Assembly: GCA_035048815.1 (NCBI GenBank)
Contig: JAUCBN010000018.1
Location: 13,296,001-13,360,000 of the forward strand
Length of the DNA: 64,000 bases
Direction of reading: 5' to 3'
Source: Abelmoschus esculentus
Taxonomy: Eukaryota > Streptophyta > Magnoliopsida > Malvales > Malvaceae
Of the stretch, positions 33,553 through 44,541 are shown piece after piece. The position numbers were made by a program, and so were the translations under genes. Below the pieces are notes generated by a model, which was given only the letters and a program-made list of their open reading frames with translations, was not told the origin of the DNA and ran no database searches. Within the stretch, counting starts at the first letter, position 1; every line of letters begins with the position of its first letter.

Positions 33553-36500
33553 TGGTGATCCAACAATTGGTCGATGAAGGGTAGAGGAAAGTGGTCCTTC
33601 TTTGTAGTCTTATTGAGCTTAGGATAGTCCATACAAATCCTTCATCCGGTCACTACGCGCGTTGGCAATAGCTCATTGTCCCTATTGATCACCACAGTCG
33701 TGCCTCCTTTATTGGGTAAACATTGAACCGAGCTTATCCATTAACTGTCCGATATTGGGTAAATGACTCCAGCATCAAGCTATTTAAGAATCTCTTTCAT
33801 AACAAGTTGCTTCATAATGGGGTTGAGTCTACGCTGTGACTCTATGGATTTACCATGGCATTCTTCCAGAAGTATCTTATACATACAAATAGTAGGAATG
33901 ATCCCTTTTAAATCCACGATGGTTCATCCTATTGCTCGTTTATACTGTGACAAAACAACAAGTAGACTTCTCTCTTGATCAAAATTTAGATTTGCAGAAA
34001 TAATAACAGGTAGAGTCTCGTCTTCACCCAGATAAGAATATTTCAAATAATATGGCAAAATTTTCAACTCCAACTTTGGTGCATTGAGTAACGAAGGCTT
34101 AGGAGGACTGAATTCCTCAAAATCAAGAGATCCGAAGCTCGAATTGTTTCTAGCTATCAGCAAACTAGATTGGTGCTCCTCCAATGAAGATTCACATGCT
34201 TCTTCCTCTTCTTCATTCATGAGCTCTTCATACTCATCCAGTTTAACAAAATTGTTGTGGCAAAAATGATCAACTTATGTTGTTAGCTCACAGTCTGCTT
34301 CCAAAATGCTCCAGCATTCTTCAGAATCATCCATGTACTTTAGGGAACTGTTGATGTTCATGGTCAATCTTTGATTTGCTACATGCATTGTGAGCTCAAC
34401 CTTCTCACAATCAATGAGAATGCTACTGGTTGCTAAGAAAGGTCTCCCTAAGATGATGGGTGTATTAGCATCAGCCTCACAATCAAGTATGAGTAAATCG
34501 ACTGGAAATAGAACTTGTTCACCTTTACTATGACATCTTCGATCTTCCCCTCAGGTTTCACATGAGAACGATCGACTAGTTGCAATATGACGGATGTGGG
34601 TCTCACATCTCCCGTGCCAAGCTTCACGAAAATTGACTTGAGCATCAGGTTTACACTTGATCCAATATCACAAAGTCCTTTTCCAAAGAACTTATCTCCA
34701 ATGGCACACGGGCTAATGAGGTTGCCTGGATCCTTCTTCTTCATTGGTAGATTACTCAAAGCAGCGAATACTCTTTTGCCGTGGCAATTGTCTCGAACTT
34801 CTCTACTTTACGCTTCTTTGTGACTATCTCCTTCAGAAATTTAGCGTAGGTGTGCATCTGGTCAATTGTCTCCAAGAGTTGGACATTTATGTAGAGTTGA
34901 TCCAACTTCTCCATAAAATTTTTAAACTGAATTTCATCGTTGTGCTTCTTCAACCTCTAGGAAAGGGTGGTGGGGGTCTAACTTCTTCCACTGATGGTGT
35001 AGGAATTATTTTGTCGTGGCATTTTTGCTCGCTCCATCGGCAGGTTCCTTCGTCAAACCTTCATCCTGGTCCTTTTCCTCGAGAACTTGTTTAGGCATTT
35101 CTTCTTTGACTGGTTCGGGTTGGGAATCATCAGACTTCTTTCCCCCAAACTTATCTTGCTGATTAAGTTAAGTGCCACTCCTGTGTATGATCGCGCTACA
35201 ATGCTCTTTACCATGTAGCTTAGTGACCTTAGTGTCACTTGGCAATCGTCTAGACTGACGCTATTGTAATGCCGTGGCAATTTGGCCAACCTGACTCTCC
35301 AAATTTCGCAATGAAGTGTTGTGGCTTTGCAGTAGATTACCTTGGTTCTTGATGGCTGTTGTATTCTCTTGATGCATCGTCTTGGTACTTAGAATGAATT
35401 CTTGCATTGTAGCCTCTAAAGAACTGGTATTAGATGATGATGATTCCCCTTGATTTGATTATGTCAGGGCATATTTGTTTGAAAACTCTGGGGATCATGT
35501 TGATTTTAGTTCCGCACTAGGGGATTATGATTGTTGGGTCCTTGGTTTCCCCATGAAAAATTCGGATGTTGTCTCCATCCTGGATTATAGGTGTTTGAGT
35601 AGGAATTGTTGTTGCTCCTATTGAAGTTGCTCACATAATTAGCAGTCTCATGGCTTCTTGAGCACTCACTCTCGTAATGATTGCCATGGCATAACAGACA
35701 TGCTGAACTGGCCATCTTCACTTCCTTTACTTCAATGGAACGTTGAATGTTCTTCAACATGTTGGTGATAGCTGAGAGTTGGTCTGATAGTGAATCTTTA
35801 GCATCAAGCTTGAATGTTCCTTGTACCTTCCCCCTGGTTCCAAGTCTTGTAGAAGGAAATTGATATTCATTGTTGGCAATTATATCAAGAATGTCAAATG
35901 CCTCCTCGGGTGATTTGTCTAGCAAAGTTCCATTTGTTGAGGCATTTAGCATCATCCTATTAGGTGCATTGACTACGTTGTAGAACATCATAACTTGAGT
36001 CTAATCTTGAAATCCATGATTTATACACTTGCGAAGCAATCCCTTGTATCGATCCCAACATTCACACATTGACTCGTCGTCACCTTGTCGAAAAGAAGCA
36101 ATGTTATTTCTAAGCTGAGTATTGAGATTCAGAGGATTATACCGTAGCAAAAAGCTATTGCATAGATCAGCCCATGACTCCATCGATCCGGATGGTATTC
36201 CACTCAACCATCCCCTTACTCGACCACATAGAGAATAAGGGAATAAATTGAGTTTCAAGACATCCTCATGAACGCCTTGTTGACGGAATGAGTCACAAAC
36301 TTCTAAAAATGCCCTGATATGTTCCCTTGCGTCTTCAAGCACCATTCCTCTAAATTGTCCAATAGAGTTTAGCATATTGAACATGACAGGCTTTAGTTCG
36401 AAATAGGTAGCTTGAATTTTTGGTGCCACGATGCTAAGATTAAGATCATCCAAGATAGGATTTAAGTATTCCCTAATAGCTCTCGGTCGAGGTGCAGTAG

Positions 36501-36648
36501 CATGCTGATTTGCCCCGACATTTTCAGCTACTTAGTCCTGAATTGGTGGGTCCATAGTTGTATGCTGAGTACGCCTTCTTTGACGAAAAAAACGCTCGAT
36601 TTTATGCACTATAGGATAGAGAGGTACGTCAATAGACCTTCTTGTCAT
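33553..36648 (-). pseudogene. Athila-type gag-protease-RT polyprotein, 3'-truncated and broken
   Basis: Minus-strand gag starts at 36648 (MTRRSIDVPLYPI). It continues through FELKPVMFNMLNSIGQFRGM, VRGWLSGIPSGS, a DRYKGLLRKC stretch, and a zinc-knuckle-like CLLCHGNHYESEC followed by NTYNPGWRQHPNFSWGN. The protease region has GKGLCDIGSSVNLM, an Asp-protease active-site loop in which the usual DLGAS reads DIGSS. After PPKPSLLNAPKLELKILP come RT entry motifs: RRLNPIMKQL, DAGVIYPISDS, GGTTVVINRDNELLPTR, then CMDYPKLNK and DHFPLPFIDQLLD, where homology stops at about 33555. In-frame stops (one after MDPPIQD, several in RT) and frameshifts make it non-functional. RNase H and integrase are absent. 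Confidence 0.88.
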
Positions 36649-36754
36649 GCACTGAAAAGAAAAACAAAGAAAACAAGTAAAAAGAAACTAGAAAAAGTAA
36701 ACAAAGTAAAACGAAAATGCTAAGATAAATATAACTGACTTTACCTGGGTTCGA

Positions 36755-36772
36755 TCCCCGGCAATGACGCCA
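36755..36772 (-). other. Primer-binding site, Asp-tRNA type (Athila)
   Basis: Minus-strand TGGCGTCATTGCCGGGGA lies 6 bp after the LTR end and matches the Athila-lineage site TGGCGCCGTTGCCGGGGA with two changes. It places the LTR to the right and gag to the left. Confidence 0.85.
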
Positions 36773-36778
36773 AAAACT

Positions 36779-38641
36779 TGGTGTGTACTGTGTAGTGCTA
36801 TAATTAATGTATGTGAACACACATATATGTGCAAGTATACACAGTCATACAAGTAATAATAGGGTGAGTGAGTATCGTTCCAACGAGGATCTCGATGAAG
36901 TGCACAGTCAATTTGTCAAGGCAAAAAGATGTCACTAACTAAAAAAGAAAACAAGGGAAAAGATATAAAGAAGATAAGATGGATATGTATTGTATAGGTG
37001 TATTGTGGAAATGCTATGGCAATTTCATAAAGCAAGCAACTAAAATATGCCAAGGCAAAATTGTATGAATGATGGTGATGGCAGGATAGATGAGTGGAAA
37101 ATATGTGTGAAGTGTAGGGCAGAGTGATTTCAAGATAACAAGTAAAGTAAAGAAAGTAAGTTGTAAATGCGGAGGCAAAAACAGGATGCAAGAACACGTT
37201 CAAGCTATATGTTGTACTATCCCTCTATTGACGAACTCTCTCTCGGGAATGAATGGCGGGAACTCCTATAGACTTCTTACCCCCCACCTTACTAACATAA
37301 GGCTACTATGGTGTGTATCTACTCGACAGAGGTTTCTTACGGTTCCCGCTCTTCCGAGTCATAGGAACCTGAAAAACTAAAATGCCATGGTATTTTTGTC
37401 TGTCATACGAATAACACTTTAGTCTATCGGTTAAAGCACACTCGTTTTAGTCGTTGAAAGCCTCCCCTACACCTCTTCCGATTGCTCTAGGTTTAGATTA
37501 GGCTCTATTTTCAGTCTAGAACCCATTGCTCACGTAGATCCTCCCTTAGCCTCTTCCGAGTGATCTAAGGATCTATAGCTATACCTCTTTCGAGTGCTCT
37601 AGCATGCATCTAAACAATGGACATTGGTCGTGCCTCTTACAATGCCTAGATGATTATCAACAATGAGCAAAGCAAATACACCAACATATAGAAGACAATA
37701 TATTAATACAGGCAAAAGATAATCATCCACAAAAACAACCACCTAAATAAAGCTAACACATGGTGGTGATAAATGTTAAAGTTAAATCATCCACATAAAA
37801 CCTTAAACATTTAACAAATCATCCTCTTGAAAATATAAAGAAAATAAAGCAAATGAAAGGAGGACTAGAAGACACCCTCGGTTGATCGGGCCATCGGATC
37901 TTCAACCACCATGATGCGCCTTGGTGTGCTAGCCCCTTCAGGGTGCTTAGCACACCACTCCCTTCGAGCTCTATCAATGGAGTACTCGGCCAGAGTTTGG
38001 AGGAGAAAGGTGGAAGGTTTCCTCCGCCGCAAACAGCTCCAAAGGTGCCTCTTTTACTGTGTTTTTGCTCCTCTAAAAGGTCTCTCCTTTTGTGTAGGTC
38101 ACTATGTCTTTAAAAAGGGTGAAAAACCCTAAAAGATAGGCAAAAATCCATTTATGCCCTCTTCTTGTCGTGGCATTTCTATAGGAATGGTAGAGGTGAC
38201 AGTGGTCCCCTGCTGAGGTGGCTCGTATACAGGCCATATTCGCTGTGGTCCCCTACTGAGGTGGTTGTGACCAGGCTGTAATGGTCCCGACCGGTTGTGA
38301 AGGCACCAGCTGGCACTCTTACCAAAATATATCATTGTCGTCTAGCTCAATATAGGAGTTCTCTAGCTTTGCCATGACATTTTCCCATCGTTATCCTTCT
38401 GCAGATGCTATGATAAATTGCCTCAACTTCTATTTTTGCTTCACCTGCACAACACAACTGAAAAGAATTATTTTTCTCGTGAAATCACACTTATTACCAT
38501 TTGAAAATGCCAAGGCATAATTATAAAACTATATGCAATATTATGAACCTATATGCAGCTAAATGAACCTATATGAGCCTAAGGAAACTCAATAACTTAA
38601 GTAAAAAGGCCTAAAATATAGCATTTTTTGCGGAGTTATCA
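36779..38641 (-). mobile_element. 5' LTR of the truncated Athila-type element, about 1.86 kb
   Basis: On the minus strand it starts TGATAACTCCGCAAAAAATG and ends CAGTACACACCA, just before AGTTTTTGGCG and the primer site. The first kilobase is recognisably repeated, in plus orientation, at 62988-64000 (TGATAACTCCGTAAAAAGGC). It includes many GCCATGGCA/GCCTTGGCA words. Small frames within it (36629-38335) are not believed. The 3' LTR partner is missing because the element is truncated within RT. Confidence 0.85.
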
Positions 38642-38849
38642 AATATTTCTCCCAAAACAACATAAGGAGGGAAGAAGAGAAAGGCAACCTCTTCATCCCC
38701 AATCAACTTGGATACAGAAGAGGAGCATTTACGAGACCCAACTCCTATCCGAGTCTAGCCACACCGTTCTACCAAAAAGCCGATGGTGAGAACACCAAAG
38801 GTTGTGGCGCAACAACCACCGAAGTCGTCCGTCCACCAGACATCGAACA
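38642..38849. other. Unassigned 208-bp segment between two LTRs
   Basis: This GC-richer piece separates the start of the Athila-type 5' LTR (38641) from a truncated LTR fragment (from 38850). It has no counterpart in the other LTR copies of the window. A plus-strand reading (RREKGNLFIPNQLGYRRGAF, then ATTTEVVRPPDIEH) is open in one frame but unrecognised. It may be filler acquired at a deletion junction or a fragment of another element. Confidence 0.4.
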
Positions 38850-39016
38850 CATATATGAAAATGCAGTAAAGTATGCCTTTTATACAAATATCATCTAGAA
38901 TGGCATATTCCCTAAATATATCACATTAAGTGCATGCATTGGTTCAAGTAGGTGTAGATTTCAGGATAAGTGCCCATGAAAAGAGTAGAAAGTGATAGTG
39001 AGTTGAGCACTTATCA
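38850..39016 (-). mobile_element. 3' LTR fragment (first ~167 bp) of the non-autonomous Athila-derived element, minus-strand copy
   Basis: Minus-strand TGATAAGTGCTCAACTCACT, preceded by GAGTTTGGGGATG (purine tract), matches the start of the intact LTR at 49240. Homology ends after about 167 bp near CATATATGTG, so most of this 3' LTR has been deleted. Confidence 0.8.
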
Positions 39017-39863
39017 CATCCCCAAACTCGAACTATTGCTTGTCCTCAAGCAATGCAAACCATCAATTTGTCAAACTCTATTATCTCTTGGTCTTATGTT
39101 TCCATCTATTCTCCCCACCATAACTATGTCTATTCTTTAGACTTAACCTTTCGGTTACCTAGGTGTACCTAGAAGACAAACTATAGATAAACTCTAAGTT
39201 CAAGACAAATAGACTTGGATTTAGTGTACTCTTCTTATAACAACAATTCCTTGAGACAATTTCGGGCACCTCAAGTATTGTGTTTTCTACTTCTTAACTC
39301 GTTATTTCTTTTGCTATTCTTTTAAGCATACTAGAGCCAGTTTCGGGCACCTCTAGCATGAAGAAGAGTATTTCCTAGAGCTAGTTATATGCACCTCTAG
39401 TCACCTTTCTAAAGGTCTAAGTCTTTATCACCTAAGTTTATTAAAAGAATTCTTATAGCCAAACAAGTCCCAAAAATGTTTTTAAACTCAACCTTATAGT
39501 AAGCTTTTAAGTTTTTCTCCTTAAGTATCCTAGAATTAAGCCTTCAAAATAGAACATAACTATGGTAATGAGAAAGATTTCTATTGTCTTCAAGATTAAA
39601 CTAGGACAATACTGATGATGGGCAGTGCAAGAGTATGACAACAGTTTCAAGTAAAGTGGTGGACATAAAGTAAAAAAATTTATCACTAAAACTTCCTTTT
39701 CATGGCAAGGCCGCAGTAGTAGTTTGCCTCGACAGTGACTCTACACCCCCAAACTCAAACCTAGCATTGTCCTCAATGCTTAATTTAGGGGTAGACAGTA
39801 GGTAAAAATATAAGCAATAATAAGAGTAGTTATATGAGCAACAATGAAAAGAAAGAAGAGAAA
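39017..39863 (-). mobile_element. 3' non-coding internal region of the minus-strand element
   Basis: It is co-linear, in reverse, with 48370-49239 of the plus-strand copy. Shared phrases include TGCTTGAGGACAAGCAAT, GAAATTGGCTC-like words around AGGTGCC, and CACTGCCCATCATCAGTA. It carries no frame and ends at the purine tract. Confidence 0.75.
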
Positions 39864-40260
39864 TTATAAAGATTCAGAAGAGCTTTCTTCCATAATTTGT
39901 TTCCTCTATCTAGCTGCTGATTGTTGTACCCTTGGTGATGGTGATGGCTTTGCTCGTCTTGGTGGCTGAACTCTCGTTCGTGTTGCTCGTTGCATTGGAG
40001 CATTGACCTCTTCTTCTCTTTCATCATCAGTGTCCATTATCTCTATTCTTCTTTCATTTTTTGGATCTGCTCCGCATTCTGGATGCTTGACTCGGTAGTG
40101 TCTAAGCTCTAATTGATATAGGCATTTATCTCAGCTGATAGACTGCCCATTGGGATTGGTGATCTTGGGGGCAAATCAAGTATATGCTACCATGGATGAG
40201 TTGTAAGGCTTGAGGGTTTTGGAAAGATTCTGAAAATTTTAAGAAGATTAAAAGAGAGTA
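39864..40260 (-). pseudogene. Remnant of ORF3, minus-strand copy (large internal deletion)
   Basis: The C-terminal part reads IMDTDDEREEEVNAPMQRAT and RVQPPRRAKPSPSPRVQQSA, ending SSSESL-stop. It matches the C-terminus of the plus-strand copy (ETEDEEEEEVNASMQRTTPI ... SLESL). Upstream, the frame jumps from the leader sequence (CTTCAAGCCTTACAACTC) directly to the segment around SAEINAYIN. About 1.2 kb including the conserved domain is therefore gone. Confidence 0.75.
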
Positions 40261-40699
40261 TTGTGAGAGCAAGATTGTAGTAGAATGCTAAAGAAATCAA
40301 GAATGCAAGAGTGAAAAGTTCAAAAGAAGGATGTTGCTTATATAGGCCTCGACCTAGTAGCCGTTTAAACTACTAGCCATTTTGTAGCCATTTTGAATTT
40401 ACTGCCCGTTAGCATTTACTGTCGTGGCATAAAACTTGGTAGATAACGGTTACACTATTTCTGCCTATGGGACTGTTGCGGCTTCTGACACTGTTTGCTG
40501 CCTCAACAAAATTCCTCTTATGAACTATTTCTCCTTTATTCTTATTTTTATTGTCCTAAAAAACTTAACATAAAAATATCAAAAAAAACATAAATCCTAA
40601 ACTAAAACTAATCCTAATATAATAGATAAAGTAGAAGGGAAGAGATCATGTTACTGGTGGAGTACATGTAAATGCATCTCCCAATTTGCTCATCTCTTG
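40261..40699 (-). other. Non-coding spacer between gag-protease and ORF3, minus-strand copy
   Basis: It matches, in reverse, 46355-46847 of the plus-strand copy (for example GGCCTATATAAGCAA and TTAGGACAATAAA words). The short distance shows there is no room for RT, RNase H or integrase. Confidence 0.6.
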
Positions 40700-43189
40700 C
40701 TAGAATGAATTTTTCTTCAAGTGTTGGCCTTGCCCTTTAGTATTTTCTGCCTCCACTTTGGATTTAATTTTCTTACCAAATAATCTGCCGAGCGTGCTGC
40801 CTAGGCAGGATACCTTGGTGTCTGCATCTGTTGTGTGGAGGGCTTTGCATTCTTCTGGATCATCAAATTTTTTCAAATTATGGAATGCATTGAGTTTGAC
40901 TTGTTGGTCATTGACCCTCATTGTCAACTTTCTATTCTCCACATCTATTAAGGTTAGTCCACTAGCAAGGAAAGGTCTTCCCAGGATGATCGGTGCATTC
41001 TCATCTGCTTCACAGTCAAGGACAAGGAAGTCGGCAGGAAAAATAAACTTGTCTACCCTTACCAATATGTCCTCTATTTTTCCTTCAAGATGCACATAGG
41101 ATCTATCCGCAAGTTGGAGCAGCATTATCGTAGGCTTTGCCCTTCCTATTCCAAGCTTTTGAAAGACTGATTTGGGCATGAGATTGATGCTTGCTCCTAG
41201 GTCACATAATGCCTTTCCTTCATAATTAGTACCAATCGCACAAGGTATGGTAAAGCATCTAGGATCCTTCAGTTTGGGTGGCATGCGGTTGTGTAACATT
41301 GCCATACATCCTTCAGTTGCTTCCACTGTCTCAAACTCACCTAGCTTCTTTCTTTTAGATACAATGTCCTTCAAGAATTTGGCATAGTTGGGCATCTGTT
41401 CAATTGCCTCAATAAATGGCAAGTTGATGTGGACTTGCTTTAGAATATCCAGGAATTTCTTAAACTGGTGGTCCTGTTTTTGCTTTTTCAACCTTTGTGA
41501 GAAAGGTGGTGGTGATCTCATCTCTTCCAGGGTCTCATTAGTTTGGAATTTAATACCTGGAACCACTGTGTTTCTCGTTGTCTCGGCAGCTTGTTCAGGT
41601 GTTGTCGAGCTCTCTGCTGGGGCAGTGTTCTTATGTTCACTCTGTTCAGCATCCAAGTCCTCCTTGTCTGATTCCTCTTGTGTTACTAGTGGAACTTTGG
41701 TTGCTGACTTCCCCATTGTCTCCTTAAGTTGTAGGTCACTTCTTGTAGTGATTGCTTTGTATTGTTCATGGCCCATTCCTTTAGCAATTTTAGTATTTCT
41801 AGGAAGTTCCCCTGTGGTCTAGTATTTTGTGTTTGAGCAAATTGACCAACTTGGGTTTCCAGTGATTTAATAGCAACTTCCTGGTTTTGTAGCCTCATCT
41901 CAGTTCTATTCATAAAGTCATCAGTTCTCTTCATGAAACTGCTGTTCTTAGCCATATAGGATTCTATTTTCATTATGAAGGCCTTGAGAGTATTTTCTAA
42001 TGAGTTCATAGGTTGCTGCTGATGCATCTGCTGCTGTGGTAGTTGTTCCTGAGCATGCTGCGGCGGCAGTGCGTTTTGGTAACCTGAGGCTTGGTTAGTG
42101 GGGTTCAAGGCATTATTAGGATTGCTCCATGAGAAGTTTGGGTGCCGTTTCCATGCCGGATTATATGTGTTTGACATCATATTGTTGTTTCGGTTGTAAT
42201 TTCCCACATAGAAACCAAATTCCTCATCTTGCATATACTTAGAGGAATTGAGCGTTTTTACCTTGTGAGTATTTTGTTGTGCTTGCATATTCTGAACCAT
42301 CCTGGTTAAAGATGCCAATTGTGCTGCCACTGAATTGGTGGTTTCTAGCTCATTCACTATGCCTTGGCGTCTTAATCCTCTTCGCCTAGAAGAAGAGAAT
42401 TGGAAATCGTTCCTTGCAAATTTGTTTAGAATCTCAATAGCTTATTCCGGAGCCTTTTCAAGGAGTGTGCCATTTGTCGAGGCATCCAACATCATCCTTG
42501 TCGGGGAATTGGTAGCATTATAGAACATGGTTACTTGCGTCCATAGTAGAAATTCATGCAGTGGACATTTGTTCAGTAACTCTCTGTAGCGTTCTCGAGC
42601 CTCATACATAGGTTCATTATCAGCCTGTCTAAAAGAAGTAATTTCATTGCGGATTCGATCATATAAATTTATAGGGTTAAATCGCGTAATGAAATCTCGG
42701 CAGAGTTCACTCCAAGATACAATAGATCTTGCCGGAATGCTATTTAACTAGGTCTTGGCCCTATCCCTTAGTGAATAAGAGAAAAGTTTTAATCTATAAA
42801 TGTTTTCATGGACTCCTTGAATTTTGAAAGAGTTGCATACTTCCATGAAGGTTTTGAAATGCTGCCTAGTATCTTCAGTTGTAGATCCACTAAATTGTCT
42901 AATAGTATTAACATATTGAACATCACAGGTTTGAGTTCAAAGTGGGTTGCCTCTATCTCAGGTGTAACAACTCCAGGATTCAATCCATTCAGATCTTCCA
43001 CCAGAAAATCTCTGACAGTTACTGTCGCAGCAGTGGTTGCGGTGGAAGGCCTCCACTGCCAGCAGGTAGGTTCTGTTTTCCTTGATTTACTGTCATGGCT
43101 CCTTGGATCTGTCTTCTCAACCCTTGGTAGGTTCTCTCGATTTCTAGGTTAATCTCGTATAGTGGATTACTAGGGTTGACCCTGGTCAT
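40700..43189 (-). pseudogene. gag-protease of the non-autonomous Athila-derived element, minus-strand copy
   Basis: Gag begins at 43189 (MTRVNPSNPLYEINLEIERT) and passes through ATHFELKPVMFNML. After a frame break it continues as MNELETTNSVAAQLASLTRM, NTYNPAWKRHPNFSWSN, a Gln-rich stretch and QVGQFAQTQNTRPQG. A 358-codon open stretch (40700-41776) carries the downstream gag region (FSQRLKKQKQDHQFKKFLDI, MPNYAKFLKDIVSKRKKLGE) and a retropepsin-like domain. The latter has DPRCFTIPCAIG, then GKALCDLGASINLMPKSVFQ with the DLGAS active-site loop, VDKFIFPADFLVLD and IILGRPFLA. It ends QGQHLKKNSF-stop with no RT after it. At least two frameshifts or stops lie between 42360 and 43010, so gag is dead while the protease part is still open. 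Confidence 0.88.
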
Positions 43190-43280
43190 ATACCAAAAAT
43201 AAATCAAATAATAATAAAAGAAAAATTAAAATAACTAAAATAAAAGCAAGAAAATAAAGAAAATAAAATTTAGTTTCCAA

Positions 43281-43298
43281 TCCCCGAAAACGATGCCA
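43281..43298 (-). other. Primer-binding site, Asp-tRNA type, minus-strand copy
   Basis: Minus-strand TGGCATCGTTTTCGGGGA follows the LTR end ...ACACATCA + AGTTTT. It is a decayed version of the Athila site. Confidence 0.75.
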
Positions 43299-43304
43299 AA
43301 AACT

Positions 43305-44497
43305 TGATGTGTGCTGAATATTCGTAATTGGAGTGCAAGTGTACACGTCAAGTAATAAAGTGATAAATATTATCGAGTTATCGTTTCCTAAGGGATTGGT
43401 ATACTTACTATGCTTCCTTTAGTCTTCTTTCTCTATAAAACAAAAGTAAAAACACAAATAAGTTTGAGTGTTGATTAAACTAAATAAACTAAACTAAATA
43501 AGGTAGGATCCAATTTGAGAAAGAGGGCTGGATCCAGTTGTGTTGCATAGTGGATTTGATTGATCTGCTTCTGTCCAATGCAATTGCACTGCACTGCCTC
43601 GGCAGTACTGCAGATACTGTCCTCGGCAGCGACAATGTTCTCTACCGCGGCAATCCCTTGCTCTTAGGCAGATTTACCAAAGTTCGGCAAAGTATCATTT
43701 GATGGCTCCACTTATCCCTAAGTCAAAACACTATTGATGGTCAGTCCTTGATGATACCTCCAGGCGTTAATCAATTATAACCAACAATCAATCCCACACT
43801 TCTTTTAGCCGCTGAAACTCCAATCTATCCCTAGGCCGAGTTAGTATCCTCCAATCAAGTTGAATACCATACTTACTCCTTTCGTGATTCTAACACTCCC
43901 GAGTCTAGACAAATAGATTACTTACAAACTTCCCTACCGGGTTTGGATGTAAGAAAAAAGAATGAAAAAAAGTAAGCAAACTCTAAAATTTATTGCGTTG
44001 AACAAGAAACAAGATACAATCTCCTCTCACTAATACTAAACAACTTTCACCTAAACCCTAAAAAAGTTTAGAACATGATGGGAAGAATTATTCCTAAGGT
44101 AAACTTTCTCAAATTCGGCTCTCCCTAGTCCCTTGGACAGCTATGCCTTATATAGGCTTGGCCTAGGGCAAACCTTTCCTAATTAGAGTACAACTTGGAA
44201 TAGGGAACAAGTTATTTACATAGGGTAAATATTTCCAGGTTTAATCTTCTAGAAGGTTTTTCTTCCCGCGTGGCCTTGTCTTTGGGCTTTTGATGTGTTG
44301 TTCTGCTCCGATCTTTGGGCTTCGTGTTCAGCAACATTCTCCATATTTTTTTTCTCAGTTTGCCTGCCATATTGCTTTTTATCCTCTGCTGCCTCGGCCT
44401 TATTTTGCTGCCTCGGCAATAATTGTTCCTGCATAGATGTGAAGATACAGTAAAGTATGCCTTTTATACAAATATCATCTTTAATGGCATATTCCCT
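43305..44497 (-). mobile_element. 5' LTR of the minus-strand copy, truncated at its 5' end
   Basis: On the minus strand it is co-linear with 49360-50554: TATGCAGGAA, GCCAAGCCTATATAAGGC, AAACCTATCCCTAGGCC-type and CAAGTTTTTGG-flanked CACACATCA. The first roughly 110-120 bp (from TGATAAGTGC) are missing at 44497, where the head-to-head junction begins. A TATA box (TATATAA, plus 44148-44154) is retained. Confidence 0.8.
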
Positions 44498-44541
44498 TAC
44501 AAATATCATCTTGAATGCCTTTTATGCAGTAAAGTATCCCT
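44498..44541. repeat. Scrambled microrepeat at the head-to-head junction
   Basis: ACAAATATCATCTTGAATGCC and TTTTATGCAGTAAAGTATCC here are re-ordered second copies of words present just upstream (CAGTAAAGTATGCC at 44449, TTTTATACAAATATCATCTT at 44462). They lie exactly between a minus-oriented LTR and plus-oriented gag. Confidence 0.65.

Noticed and set aside
37186..38335. Short frames (64-73 codons) within the Athila-type LTR
   Set aside because: LTR sequence; the same region at 63000-64000 does not keep the frames.
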